In this document: positions 34,449 through 43,079 of the stretch, in pieces
Numbering within the stretch: the first letter of the stretch is position 1
Layout: each line of letters begins with the position of its first letter
NCBI GenBank assembly: GCA_050043005.1
Contig: JBHJIZ010000020.1
Coordinates: 1-47,774, forward strand
Length of the DNA stretch: 47,774 nucleotides
Direction of reading: 5' to 3'
Origin: Thermohalobaculum sp050043005
GTDB taxonomy: Bacteria; Pseudomonadota; Alphaproteobacteria; Rhodobacterales; Rhodobacteraceae
Notes under the pieces: model-generated
What the model was told of the DNA's origin: nothing
Seen by the model: only the letters and a program-made list of their open reading frames with translations
Database searches by the model: none
Made by a program: the position numbers and the translations under genes

Positions 34449-35486
34449 ATGGACAAGACTTCTGCAAAGATTTCGCGCCGCGGCGCATTGGGCGGCCTGG
34501 CGGTCGGTGCCGGGTTCACGGTGCTCGGATCCGCGAAGGCGTCGGAGAGCGTTACATGGAAGGTGCAATCGCACTGGCCAAAGGCGTCGGCATCTTACGG
34601 CGACAGTCTGGTGATTATCGCGGACGAACTGAAGGAAATCACAGGCGGACGCTTCACGCTCGAGCTTTACGGGGCCGGGGAATTCTCCAAGGGCGCCGAG
34701 ATCATCAACATCGTACGGCGTGGCGTCGTCGAGATGGGCACGATCTCTCCAGGCTACATTCTGGGCGAGGCCCCGATGGCGGGTCTGGCACTGGGCGTGC
34801 CTGGGACCTTCCGGGAGCCCTGGGAATTCCAGCACTATCTGAAGAACATGGGCGCCGAGGCGCTGTTCAACCAGGACCTCGCGGCGCACGGCGTGGGCAG
34901 CATGGCCGAGAAAGTCTATCCGACCGAACTCGTGGTGTCCAAGGCGGTAAATGCCGCCGACGATTTCGCTGCAATGAAGCTGCGTTCGTCGGGATCCTAC
35001 TTGAAATATCTCGAAGCGGCAGGTGCAGCGCCTCAGTACATCGCTGGGCCGGAACTCTATCAATCACTGGCGTCTGGAGTCGTTGATGGCGCGCATTGGG
35101 GGGCGGCTCAGGGTGCCAAGTCGATGTCATTGTGGGAGGTCGCGAAGTTCCACATGAAGCCGACCATGGGCCTTGCCATGGACACGCTGATCATGAACCA
35201 GGGCGCGATCGATGCACTGCCAGAGGATCTGCGTTTCACTCTGATGCAGCATCTGGAAACCCGCTTCTGGAAGCGCTGTGCCGAGTATCAGTACAAGGAA
35301 ATGACAGCGCTGGCGGCAGGTATTGCCGAGCAGAACGTCGAGGTGAAGCAGTTCCCGCAAGCCGTGCTCGACAAGTTCGCCGAGGCGACGGGCGGTATCC
35401 TTGATGCCGAACGCGCGAAGGGCGGCAACGCCGAGAAGGGCTCCGACTTGCTTGTCGATTTCCTCAAGGTGCTCGGGTACGCCTGA
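34449..35486 (+). CDS. dctP: TRAP transporter periplasmic solute-binding protein (DctP/TakP-like)
   Basis: The 345-residue protein begins with a Tat-type signal: SRRGALGG at residues 9-16 followed by a hydrophobic stretch ending in SAKA-S. The mature part has the TRAP solute-binding fold: WKVQSHWPKASASYGD, then FTLELYGAGEFSKGAEI, and near residues 170-185 the MKLRSSGSYLKYLEAAG segment with the conserved Arg expected to hold the ligand carboxylate. VVDGAHWGAA near 212 also fits. A Tat signal and this layout resemble TakP-type 2-oxoacid binders, but the ligand is not certain. ATG 34449 follows AAGGGAGAC. It heads a complete three-gene TRAP operon. Confidence 0.9.
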   Translation: MDKTSAKISRRGALGGLAVGAGFTVLGSAKASESVTWKVQSHWPKASASYGDSLVIIADELKEITGGRFTLELYGAGEFSKGAEIINIVRRGVVEMGTISPGYILGEAPMAGLALGVPGTFREPWEFQHYLKNMGAEALFNQDLAAHGVGSMAEKVYPTELVVSKAVNAADDFAAMKLRSSGSYLKYLEAAGAAPQYIAGPELYQSLASGVVDGAHWGAAQGAKSMSLWEVAKFHMKPTMGLAMDTLIMNQGAIDALPEDLRFTLMQHLETRFWKRCAEYQYKEMTALAAGIAEQNVEVKQFPQAVLDKFAEATGGILDAERAKGGNAEKGSDLLVDFLKVLGYA

Positions 35487-35551
35487 TCTGAGTGCGGGGT
35501 GCGTGTACGCGCGCACCCCGAACCTTTCCCCACGAGACAATCGGAGGACGC

Positions 35552-36115
35552 ATGGGCGCGTTGACCACCTTTGCCCGGTCGGTGACGACCGTGAACCTGT
35601 GGATCGCGCGCGTGATGCACTGGGGCGTTCTGTTCCTTTTTCTCTTGTTGTTGGCTGATGTGGTCATGCGCAAGATCGTCGGTGCGCCTGATTCGATGTC
35701 GCAGCAGGCATCGCGTTTGCTGTTTGGGGTCTATGCCATCCTCGGCGGCGGCTACCTCCTGGCCCGGCGCGAGCACGTCAATGTCGACCTGTTCTACGGA
35801 AGCTTCTCCCGCCGAAAGCAGGCGATCGTCGATATTCTGACGTCCTTCCTGTTCTTCCTGATGATGTTTGTGCTGGTGACGCAATCCTGGTCGCTGGCCG
35901 CCGACAGCGTTGCACGGTGGGAGGTTGATCACCTGGCGATCTGGAAAGCACCGCTCTGGCCGTCGAAGTGTTTGATCGTTGTCGCGGCAGGGTTGCTGCT
36001 GCTTCAGGGGATTGTGAAACTCATCGCCGACATTCTGATCGTCCTTGGGATCGAGGTCGACGAAAGCGCTTTTGGGCCGGTCACGGACGGCGACGCGGAG
36101 AAGGTTGATGTCTGA
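35552..36115 (+). CDS. dctQ: TRAP transporter small permease (DctQ)
   Basis: The 187-residue membrane protein has four hydrophobic segments, as usual for DctQ. The family landmarks RKIVGAPDSMSQQASRLLFGVYAILGGGYLLARREHVNVDLFYG near residues 38-82 include the conserved R-x-x-H-V-x-V-D motif. ATG 35552 is chosen because GGAGG lies shortly ahead; an upstream in-frame extension adds a polar stretch unlike the family. It overlaps the next gene by eight bases. It pairs with the large permease and solute-binding protein for sodium-driven uptake. Confidence 0.9.
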   Translation: MGALTTFARSVTTVNLWIARVMHWGVLFLFLLLLADVVMRKIVGAPDSMSQQASRLLFGVYAILGGGYLLARREHVNVDLFYGSFSRRKQAIVDILTSFLFFLMMFVLVTQSWSLAADSVARWEVDHLAIWKAPLWPSKCLIVVAAGLLLLQGIVKLIADILIVLGIEVDESAFGPVTDGDAEKVDV

Positions 36116-37436
36116 GCTCTTCTCCATCGAAATCCTGACAGTCCTGTTCTTCGGATTGTTGTTCCTGTTCATCATGCTCGGCGTGCCGCTGACATTCGTG
36201 CTCGGCGGTCTCAGCGTGATCTTCCTCTACTTCGTTAAGGGGCCGATCTTCTTTTACCTGGTCGCCTCAAAGATGTGGGACCTGATGGAAACATCGGCGC
36301 TTATAGCGATCCCACTCTACGTCTTCATGGCGATGGTGTTGGAGCGATCCGGGGTCGCGCACGATCTTTACCGGATGATGCACCTGTGGTGGGGCGGCCT
36401 GCGCGGTGGGCTGGCGATCGGCACGGTGGCCATTTGTACGATCTTCGCAGCGATGTCCGGCATCTCCGGTGCTGCCGTCGTGACAATGGGCACGATCGCG
36501 CTGCCGCAGATGTTGAGCCGTGGCTACGACAAGCAACTCGCTCTCGGGGCGATCAATGCGGGCGGCGGTTGGGGTATCCTGATACCGCCCTCGATCCTGA
36601 TGGTCATCTACGCGCTGATCACCGAGGTTTCTGTCGGAAAGCTGTTCGCGGCCGGTGTCGGGCCGGGATTGCTGCTGTTCGCGTTGGTGTCGATGTACAT
36701 CGGGATTCGGTGCTACTTTCAACCAAATCTCGGGCCGGCACTACCGCCCGAGGAGCGCGGTGACTGGTCCGAGAAAGTCGCGGCGTTAAAGGCAGTGTTG
36801 TTGCCGATTCTGATCATTGTGATGGTGCTGGGCGCGATCTTCAGCGGGCTCGCCACGGTGACCGAGGCCGCGGCAGTCGGCGTACTCGGAGCGCTTATCG
36901 CGTCGGCGGTGAACCGGCGGCTGAACTGGACGTTGGTAAAGGAAGCGTCCATGCGGACCTTCCGCCTGACAACAATCATCACGTGGATCGTCTTTGCTGC
37001 ACACGCATACTCGACCGCTTACACGGCGATGGGGGCCGAGAGCTTTATCACTGGCTTGACCGAGCAGATTCCCGGCGGGAAGTGGGGTGCTCTGGCGTTC
37101 ATGATGTTCGTGCTGTTCCTGCTCGGCATGGTTCTGGATCCCGTGGGGATCATGCTGATCACCCTGCCGGTATTCCTCCCCTTGGTGAAAGCAAACGGTT
37201 TCGATCCGATCTGGTTCGGCATTCTCTTCGTCGTGATGATGGAGATCAGCTATATGACGCCGCCATTCGGCTTCAATCTGTTCTATCTGAGATCGGTTGC
37301 ACCGCCAGATGTCACGATGAAAGACATTTACTGGTCCGTCGGGCCATACACTGTCGTCGAACTCACGGGTCTCTTCATCATTGTTCTGTTCCCCGGGATC
37401 GCCCTGTGGTTGCCCGAATTGCTTTTCTCAGGCTGA
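36108..37436 (+). CDS. dctM: TRAP transporter large permease (DctM)
   Basis: The 442-residue protein is strongly hydrophobic, about 12 segments. It shows DctM landmarks: ALIAIPLYVFMAMVLERSGVA near 60-80, MSGISGAAVVTMGTIALPQM near 117-137 with the conserved GxSGSxxA-like loop, NAGGGWGILIPPSILMVIYA near 148-168 and MTPPFGFNLFYLR near 383-396. ATG 36108 lies within the end of the DctQ gene and is preceded by GAGAAGG. The protein forms the sodium-coupled channel. The next gene begins 197 bases away with its own control region. Confidence 0.92.
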   Translation: MSELFSIEILTVLFFGLLFLFIMLGVPLTFVLGGLSVIFLYFVKGPIFFYLVASKMWDLMETSALIAIPLYVFMAMVLERSGVAHDLYRMMHLWWGGLRGGLAIGTVAICTIFAAMSGISGAAVVTMGTIALPQMLSRGYDKQLALGAINAGGGWGILIPPSILMVIYALITEVSVGKLFAAGVGPGLLLFALVSMYIGIRCYFQPNLGPALPPEERGDWSEKVAALKAVLLPILIIVMVLGAIFSGLATVTEAAAVGVLGALIASAVNRRLNWTLVKEASMRTFRLTTIITWIVFAAHAYSTAYTAMGAESFITGLTEQIPGGKWGALAFMMFVLFLLGMVLDPVGIMLITLPVFLPLVKANGFDPIWFGILFVVMMEISYMTPPFGFNLFYLRSVAPPDVTMKDIYWSVGPYTVVELTGLFIIVLFPGIALWLPELLFSG

Positions 37437-37491
37437 CACACGTAGCCTCGCAATCGTTTCGCTGGTCGAAGAATTGTGCGCGAAGACTGTT

Positions 37492-37508
37492 ATTAACGCT
37501 TGGTTAAT
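37492..37508. promoter_or_regulatory. CtrA-type box (TTAA-N7-TTAA)
   Basis: ATTAACGCTTGGTTAAT contains TTAA (37493-37496), seven bases, then TTAA (37504-37507), the full consensus for the alphaproteobacterial cell-cycle regulator CtrA. The 17-base block is also a near-complete inverted repeat with ATTAAC/GTTAAT arms. A further ATTAACG lies at 37523-37529, 31 bases (about three helical turns) from the first. It is 126 bases ahead of the second Wzy-like gene. Binding is inferred from the consensus only. Confidence 0.5.
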
Positions 37509-37565
37509 CGGCCTCTGACCAAATTAACGAAGGTCAGGTCTGCATCGATTGTTTGTCTGGCTCGA

Positions 37566-37590
37566 AAGATGATCACTGCGCGATCATCTT
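37566..37590. promoter_or_regulatory. Perfect 9-bp inverted repeat upstream of the second Wzy-like gene
   Basis: AAGATGATC (37566-37574) and GATCATCTT (37582-37590) are perfect inverted repeats separated by ACTGCGC. No T-run follows, so a terminator is unlikely. At 44 bases ahead of the start codon it may be an operator for a dimeric regulator or a hairpin in the mRNA leader. The same gap holds the CtrA-type box. Confidence 0.45.
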
Positions 37591-37633
37591 GATGCGAATC
37601 GCGTAATGGGCGAACTGGTCAATCGGGGAACAC

Positions 37634-39148
37634 ATGGTTGACAACACTCAAATGCTCCAACCGACAGTTCGTCTCAGGCCAGACTGGGACATCGGTTATC
37701 TCTGCGCAATCGGAGTGATCGCACTTTTTTTGTGCATTTCGTTTGTCGTCTACGGGATGTCCGGCGTTCCGATCATGTGGAATGCGCTCTTGGCTTTGGG
37801 CTACGGCGTATTGGTGTTGACGGCGGCGGTTGTGATGGTCGTGGGCGGCGGCGGCATGGCCGCACTTCCGTACTTCCTGATCGGAACCGCGATCTTCTTT
37901 GGGTTCGGAACGTACATTTCCGTTAACGAGGTAGCATCCAGCTTATACTTTACCGAGGGACAGCAGATCCAACTGCTTCCAAAGGTTAATTTGGTCAATG
38001 CGCTCGCGATTTTCTGCGCAACACTCGCTGCCGGGGTCTTTGTGTTTCGTCGTGAGCGCGGTAGCGGCGACACTGGCGATGTGGAGGACAAGCTGGTTGT
38101 CCTGCTGCCCTACTTCAACTTCGTCTTGGTTGGTGCCGCGTGCGTCGTGTTTGTCGAGTGGTATACGTTTCCGCGTTTGACCGACAAAAACCTCGCTTCG
38201 GTTATGACGGTCGTGGAGATCTTGCCAGCGTTTGCGCTGTTTCTCGGGGGTGCTGTTTGGCAAAAGCTCGCGCAGTTTCATCGGGTCGCGCTGTTACTAA
38301 CGATTGTGCTAGTGGCGGCAGAGGGGCTGCTGAGTGCGAGAAAAGTCACGGTGATCATGCCGTTCCTATCCTTTGCCCTGGGGCTTTGGGTGGGTGAGCG
38401 GCACCGTTTGGCTGCGGTTTTCACAGCCTGTTTCGGAGTGGCGCTCTACGTTGCGTTTCTATCGTCCGCCGTCGCACACATTCGCAGTCACACGCTCTTT
38501 GATCCGAGTTTGAACACTGTCGAAGAGCGCGTGCAGATCTTTTCAGATGTCATTACATCGCTAGATGATCGAAACATCGATGTCATCTCACAGCCTCTTC
38601 TTGCACGTTTCTCACCGACGCAGTTCTCGGCTCACTTCATTTCGTCATATGATAACAATTTTCGCGGAGACTCTCTCGACAATGCTCTTGTGGTATTGGT
38701 GCCGCGGATACTTTGGCCAGAGAAACCCATCATCAATCCCGGCAAGCACTTTGACTCCGTTTGGCGTGACATCGATTTTTTCACGTCTTTGGCGATCGGG
38801 TTCCCGGCGGAGGCGTACTGGAACCAAGGTTGGTTCGGCGTGATTGTCGTATCGACGTATATCGGATTGATGTGTGGCTGGTTCTCGTGGAAGTGGTTTC
38901 AATTCCGAAGATATGGATGGGTCCATGGTGGGATATTCGTCATGAGTCCTTTGATCGTGAAGAGCGCTCTTTGGGTCGAGACAAACATCGTCGGCTCCTA
39001 TATCGGCGGCTGGGTCAAGTTTGCGCTGGCCGTTCTGGCGATCGATTGTCTTATCCGAGCCGTGAAATTTCTGAGTGCGAGAGTACAAGACTCACTGGAC
39101 CAGCAGCGGCCAATGGAGATAGCGCCGCGTTTACCAGAAAACTCATGA
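37634..39148 (+). CDS. Wzy-like polysaccharide polymerase (copy B, stand-alone)
   Basis: The 504-residue membrane protein has about 11-12 hydrophobic segments and a large loop near residues 285-385 with LVPRILWPEKPIINPG, a motif pattern of oligosaccharide/O-antigen polymerases. It is homologous along its length to the protein at 17258-18751: both carry AALPYFLIGxAIFFGFGT near 75-95, LLxARKVT/GLRKLFT near 235, SLAIGFxAEAYWNxGW near 385-400 and LWVETNxVGxYxGG near 445. Unlike copy A it has no glycan genes around it. It is expressed from its own upstream region. Likely a polymerase or ligase-type protein for a surface glycan. Confidence 0.72.
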   Translation: MVDNTQMLQPTVRLRPDWDIGYLCAIGVIALFLCISFVVYGMSGVPIMWNALLALGYGVLVLTAAVVMVVGGGGMAALPYFLIGTAIFFGFGTYISVNEVASSLYFTEGQQIQLLPKVNLVNALAIFCATLAAGVFVFRRERGSGDTGDVEDKLVVLLPYFNFVLVGAACVVFVEWYTFPRLTDKNLASVMTVVEILPAFALFLGGAVWQKLAQFHRVALLLTIVLVAAEGLLSARKVTVIMPFLSFALGLWVGERHRLAAVFTACFGVALYVAFLSSAVAHIRSHTLFDPSLNTVEERVQIFSDVITSLDDRNIDVISQPLLARFSPTQFSAHFISSYDNNFRGDSLDNALVVLVPRILWPEKPIINPGKHFDSVWRDIDFFTSLAIGFPAEAYWNQGWFGVIVVSTYIGLMCGWFSWKWFQFRRYGWVHGGIFVMSPLIVKSALWVETNIVGSYIGGWVKFALAVLAIDCLIRAVKFLSARVQDSLDQQRPMEIAPRLPENS

Positions 39149-39160
39149 CCGTTCGGCGCT

Positions 39161-39700
39161 TCAGGAAAGGTGCGTAACCCGCGGGTCATCCTTTCGCACC
39201 TTCAGCGCTTCCAGGCGTGTTCCATTCTCGTCTCGCGTAATCTCGGTGACGATCATTTCGTCATCGGCGACCGATCCGATCTCGACGTCCCGATCGGGTA
39301 GGATAACCCAATATCGTTCGCCGACACGGACCACGACCTGTCCGTTGTGCTCCATCGCCGCCTGTGCCCAGGCTTTCAATTGATCGTAGAACGGAGCGCC
39401 GCGCCAAGCGCTGGGCCGCGCCGGATCGACGATTGCGGTCATCCGTTGACCCCCAAGTTCCGCCGTCATGATGATTTTGGACTTAGAAGGCTTCCACTCG
39501 TCTCCGAGCGCTTCGACCGTTAGCCAGCCGCAATGAAAGTCCCTGCATTCGTCGGGATGCGATCCGTGGATATCGCAACTGCGTCGGGTCGAGCAATGTT
39601 TGCACCATCGTCCCGCTGGTTTTTCGAGGCTGTCGATCTTCAACAAGTTGCAGCACATGCCGCAGCCTTCGCAACTTCGCCCCGCTACGATCTCAACCAT
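39161..39700 (-). CDS. Cysteine-cluster protein (YkgJ/UPF0153-like)
   Basis: The product, about 179 residues, carries a cysteine cluster near its N-terminus: C-x2-C-x2-CC, then CKHC about 20 residues later, followed by C-x9-C-x4-C, a pattern used to bind zinc or an iron-sulfur cluster in YkgJ-type proteins. The C-terminal two thirds have no recognised motif. I choose ATG 39700 because GAGG lies nine bases ahead; TTG 39715, which overlaps the preceding stop, is an alternative adding five residues. It is co-transcribed with the SDR gene upstream. The function of the family is not established. Confidence 0.75.
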   Translation of the reverse strand: MVEIVAGRSCEGCGMCCNLLKIDSLEKPAGRWCKHCSTRRSCDIHGSHPDECRDFHCGWLTVEALGDEWKPSKSKIIMTAELGGQRMTAIVDPARPSAWRGAPFYDQLKAWAQAAMEHNGQVVVRVGERYWVILPDRDVEIGSVADDEMIVTEITRDENGTRLEALKVRKDDPRVTHLS

Positions 39701-39711
39701 CGCGTCAGACC

Positions 39712-40419
39712 TCAATCCCTGCGCAAGTCCAGTGCCGCGCCATCATCCTGTGCCAATTTTGCCATCAAACGTCGCGCAATCACAGAGGGTTCAGCAAGCT
39801 GATCGGGATCTTCGCCCGGATGAAACCGCAGCCGCAAGGCTGTCCGCATCGGCGGGGCGGCAGCGGTGTATACGTGGACGCGACTGACGGGTGACAGCTC
39901 TTTCGCCCATGCGTTGAAGAACTCTACCGTTGCCGCCTTTCCAGCACGGTACCCGCCATGAAACGGACGGTCCTCGGCACTCGGATCTGAAAAATGAACG
40001 ACCTTGGCCGCGTCGGCTTTCCGCAATAGCGGGTCAAGGACGCGGAGCAGCCGTTGCGTGCTGCGGATGTTTATGGCGAGGACTTTTGCAAGATCTTTCT
40101 CGTCGATATGCTCGGCAGGTGCCAGCGGAACTGCGGCTGTGGCTGTGTGAATCCACAGATCGAGATGCCCCCATCTCTCGTGAACCGCTGATCCCAGGCG
40201 TTCCAAACCGGCGTCATCCGTGATGTCCAGCGGAACCAGCGTCGCCGCCCCACCCGAGGCTTTTATGTCTTCATCAAGGGCTTCCAGCCCACCGACGGTT
40301 CGGGCCAGAGCGAGAACGTGCGCGCCGGCGGCGCCCAATTCGCGAGCGACGGCGTAACCCAGCCCACGCGATGCTCCGGTGACGAGCGCGAGGCGACCTT
40401 GGAAAGCGTTCTCTGACAT
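39712..40419 (-). CDS. Short-chain dehydrogenase/reductase
   Basis: The 235-residue SDR has the cofactor site TGASRGLGYAVARELG at residues 14-29, the Asp of a PLDITDD segment near 64, an Asn in LAINIRSTQR near 112, the catalytic Ser region VVHFSDPS near 138, and the YxxxK motif in GYRAGKAA near 153. The usual NNAG is replaced by IHTAT. Its substrate is unknown. Its stop lies just upstream of the cysteine-cluster gene, indicating co-transcription. Confidence 0.82.
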   Translation of the reverse strand: MSENAFQGRLALVTGASRGLGYAVARELGAAGAHVLALARTVGGLEALDEDIKASGGAATLVPLDITDDAGLERLGSAVHERWGHLDLWIHTATAAVPLAPAEHIDEKDLAKVLAINIRSTQRLLRVLDPLLRKADAAKVVHFSDPSAEDRPFHGGYRAGKAATVEFFNAWAKELSPVSRVHVYTAAAPPMRTALRLRFHPGEDPDQLAEPSVIARRLMAKLAQDDGAALDLRRD

Positions 40420-40472
40420 CGGCGTTGCTTAAGAGCAGGGGCGCGCCAAAGCAACCTGGTGCACACGTCGCC

Positions 40473-40922
40473 TCAGTGATCTTCTATCGGAAACTCATGG
40501 CGGATTCGTTCGAGAATCTGGTCGCGGGTCTGGCGGTAGGCGGACAGTTTGTCCTCGCGCGTTTCACCCAGCCCGGTTGGATCCAGGGTCGGCCAGTAAG
40601 ACACCTCGACGTGGAAATCTCGCGTTTGTTCCAAAGCATGACGCTGTGCGGCCGGTGAAAGCGCGATGATCCTGTCGAACGAGCTGATGTCGTCGCCCCA
40701 TTCCTTCATCTGCTCGAAGCTTCGTGCCCGATGCGCGGCGATGTTGACGCCAATCTCTGCCGCGACGGTGATCATGAAACCATCGATTTCGAGATCGTCA
40801 TGCACACCGGCCGATTGAACAAAAATCTTTCGGCCGTGATCGTGCTTCAGGATCCCTTCTGCCATCGGTGATCTGACTGCGTTGTGGTCGCAGCAGAACA
40901 GCACCGAGCCTGGCAGGGACAT
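40473..40922 (-). CDS. Low-molecular-weight protein tyrosine phosphatase family protein
   Basis: The 149-residue protein has the LMW-PTP active site C-x5-R-S: Cys11, then DHNAV, Arg17 and Ser18, and a general-acid Asp in WPTLDPTG near 114. It follows the UPF0262 gene by three bases, a grouping with hisD that recurs in alphaproteobacteria. That conserved position argues that it is not the dedicated phosphatase of the tyrosine kinase gene 17 kb away, though it could dephosphorylate it. Arsenate reductases share the fold, so that role cannot be ruled out. Confidence 0.82.
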   Translation of the reverse strand: MSLPGSVLFCCDHNAVRSPMAEGILKHDHGRKIFVQSAGVHDDLEIDGFMITVAAEIGVNIAAHRARSFEQMKEWGDDISSFDRIIALSPAAQRHALEQTRDFHVEVSYWPTLDPTGLGETREDKLSAYRQTRDQILERIRHEFPIEDH

Positions 40923-40925
40923 CGG

Positions 40926-41420
40926 TCAGCCCTGAAACTGCAATGCACATATAACGGTGAAAAGACGCCTGGTGGTCTGAAGATCGGTGGCGATCTTTCC
41001 ATCGAGGCGGTCGAGCAGAATTTCCGCGCCCTCGTTGTGGATCCCGCGCCGTCCCATGTCGATTGCTTCAATCTTCGAGGGCGGCAGGCGTTTGACCGCG
41101 TCGAAGTATTGCTCGCAGATCGCGAAGTAGTCCTTGATGACGCCGCGCAATGGTGAGAGCGACAAGTGCAACTCTGTCGGTTCCCCCTGCTGCGTGTGAA
41201 TGCGCATCAGGAGCATCCGTTCGGCCATACCGATGCCCAGCCTGAAGGGGCCGTGGACGGATGGTTGCCCGTCTCGCGGGACCGGGCGGAACTGATTGTC
41301 TTCGACAAGATCGAAGATGGCGACGTCTAGTTCCTGCTGGATCTCTGGCGTGCGGGCGCGCGGACGCTCCTCGATCAACTCGACTTTCTCGATATGGTCA
41401 TTCGCATGAAACTGGGTCAA
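40926..41420 (-). CDS. UPF0262 family protein
   Basis: The 164-residue protein matches UPF0262 by its pattern: IFDLVEDNQFRP near residue 36, then HGPFRLGIGMAERMLLMRI near 56-75, LSLSPLRGVIKDYFAICEQY near 87-106, IEAIDMGRRGIHNEGAEIL near 116-134 and LDGKIATDLQTARRLF-like end. The family has no established biochemical role. It begins with TTG 41420 in a TTGA overlap with the hisD stop, so it is translated with hisD, and is followed by the LMW phosphatase. The association with hisD is a recurring alphaproteobacterial arrangement. Confidence 0.88.
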   Translation of the reverse strand: MTQFHANDHIEKVELIEERPRARTPEIQQELDVAIFDLVEDNQFRPVPRDGQPSVHGPFRLGIGMAERMLLMRIHTQQGEPTELHLSLSPLRGVIKDYFAICEQYFDAVKRLPPSKIEAIDMGRRGIHNEGAEILLDRLDGKIATDLQTTRRLFTVICALQFQG

Positions 41421-42715
41421 TTCAATCGCTCCAATCGTGCGGACACGGACAGGCTGTGGGCCTCCAGGCTCTCTGATTTTGCGAGAGTTTCAGCGGCGGG
41501 GCCGACCTCTTTCAGGGCGGCGGGTGTCATAGATGCGAGTGTTGTGCGTTTCATGAAGTCCAGGACAGACAGGCCCGACGAGAAACGCGCGGATCGTGAG
41601 GTTGGAAGAACATGATTGGGCCCACCGACGTAGTCACCGATTGCTTCCGGCGTGTGGGCGCCCAGGAAGATCGCACCCGCATGCTTAACTTGGGCCGCGA
41701 TTGCTTCCGGATCTTTCGTCTGGATCTCCAAATGCTCTGGGGCGATCCGATCAGACAACGCACAGGCCTCGGAGATTTCTCCGACCTCGATGATTGCGCC
41801 GTAATCCTGCCAACTGGCACGAGCGATTTCTCGGCGCGCGAGGGTTTCCAAACGCCGATCCACGGCATCTGATACCGCGTGTCCAAACTCCCAGTTGTCC
41901 GTGATCAGGATCGACTGCGCGTTTGCATCGTGCTCGGCTTGCGCCAAGAGATCCAGCGCCACCCAATCGGGATCGCTTTCACCGTCGGCGATGATCAGCA
42001 CCTCCGACGGACCTGCGATCATGTCGATCCCGACCTGGCCGAAGACCCGTCTCTTTGCAGCTGCGACATATGCATTGCCCGGGCCGGTGATTTTATCGAC
42101 CGGTGAAATCGGATCTGCGCCGTAAGCCATCGCGGCGATCGCCTGTGCGCCACCGATCCGGTAGATCTCTCTGACGCCTGAAAGTTTGGCGGCCAGCAGG
42201 ACAAGGGGGTTGGTTGCGCCATCCGGCGTCGGCGCGCAAACAATCAATCGTTCGACACCTGCAACGCGTGCGGGTATTGCATTCATCAAGACCGAGGACG
42301 GGTAGCTGGCCAGCCCGCCGGGGACATACAATCCTGCGGCCTCGACCGCCGTCCAGCGCCATCCCAGCGTTGCTCCGCTTGCGTCGACCCAAGACGCATC
42401 CTGAGGAAGCTGCCTCTCGTGATAGGATCGGATCCGCTCCGCAGCGAGTTCAAGGGCAGATCTCTCCTCGGCACTCACGGTCCTGATCGCTTCGTTTATC
42501 TCAGCATCGCTGAAAGCGACCGACTCCGGAGTAAGCGAAAGGCGATCGAAGCGCGCGGTCAACTCAAGCACGGCATCAATACCTCTCGCACAGACATCGG
42601 CGATGATCTTCGCCGCCGCCTTGTCCACGTCGTCTTCGACGTCACGTTTGAGGTTTAGAAACATCTCGAAATCTGAATCGAACGCGGCGTCTTTGGTATT
42701 GAGAAAAGTCGGCAT
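41417..42715 (-). CDS. hisD: Histidinol dehydrogenase
   Basis: The 432-residue enzyme catalyses the last two steps of histidine synthesis, histidinol to histidine, with NAD and zinc. Visible landmarks are GLYVPGGLASYPSSVLMNAIPARVAGV near 127-155, GNAYVAAAKR near 213, IAGPSEVLIIAD near 233, the zinc-site LLAQAEHDANAQ near 258 (Gln and His ligands) and the catalytic Glu-His in APEHLEI near 325, with a C-terminal GPNHVLPTSRSARF segment. Length is standard. It leads a minus-strand operon with UPF0262 and the phosphatase. Confidence 0.94.
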   Translation of the reverse strand: MPTFLNTKDAAFDSDFEMFLNLKRDVEDDVDKAAAKIIADVCARGIDAVLELTARFDRLSLTPESVAFSDAEINEAIRTVSAEERSALELAAERIRSYHERQLPQDASWVDASGATLGWRWTAVEAAGLYVPGGLASYPSSVLMNAIPARVAGVERLIVCAPTPDGATNPLVLLAAKLSGVREIYRIGGAQAIAAMAYGADPISPVDKITGPGNAYVAAAKRRVFGQVGIDMIAGPSEVLIIADGESDPDWVALDLLAQAEHDANAQSILITDNWEFGHAVSDAVDRRLETLARREIARASWQDYGAIIEVGEISEACALSDRIAPEHLEIQTKDPEAIAAQVKHAGAIFLGAHTPEAIGDYVGGPNHVLPTSRSARFSSGLSVLDFMKRTTLASMTPAALKEVGPAAETLAKSESLEAHSLSVSARLERLN

Positions 42716-42840
42716 TTCGCGTTCCGGGGCCTGATGACAATCAAAGACTTAGCGCAACATGTACAGACTGGCGATGCACTCTTGATGCCGCAGGATTAGG
42801 CGACGGCAAATCTACCAGCGGTCGCTATAGGCCCCGCACC

Positions 42841-42858
42841 GAGTGCTTTCAAGCACTC
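42841..42858. repeat. Perfect 8-bp inverted repeat upstream of hisD
   Basis: GAGTGCTT and AAGCACTC pair with a two-base centre; as RNA it would form a seven-pair stem with a tetraloop. It is about 125 bases ahead of the hisD start on the minus strand. Confidence 0.4.
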
Positions 42859-43061
42859 CGACCACTCCGACTGCAAACGTAGGTGATCCTGCGATTCCGC
42901 ACGTTACTCTCTGTTCGGGTCTTCGGGAGAAGGCCCGGAATAGCCTCAGAATACCGATTTGCCTGAGTTCATGACATCATGCTCCGCCCATCGAGGATGA
43001 TCAGGGCGGTGCACGCGCCGACCAAACAATAAAAAGGATTTTCGTCGGTCAGTCATAACCC

Positions 43062-43079
43062 CGGGAAGCCCGCTTCCCG
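43062..43079 (-). terminator. Possible terminator hairpin after ilvC
   Basis: CGGGAAGC/GCTTCCCG is a strong GC-rich stem shortly past the ilvC stop. On the minus strand a short T-run occurs only about 30 bases further on, so it is not a textbook rho-independent terminator; it may protect the mRNA end. Confidence 0.3.

Noticed and set aside
34245..35063. Upstream extension of the acyl-CoA synthetase reading frame to 987 residues
   Set aside because: It overlaps the well-supported TRAP binding-protein gene on the other strand, and the CoA-binding domain begins at ATG 34244.
40473..40922. LMW phosphatase as the dedicated partner of the Wzc-type kinase
   Set aside because: It sits in the conserved hisD-UPF0262 group far from the kinase; a specific link is not supported by position.
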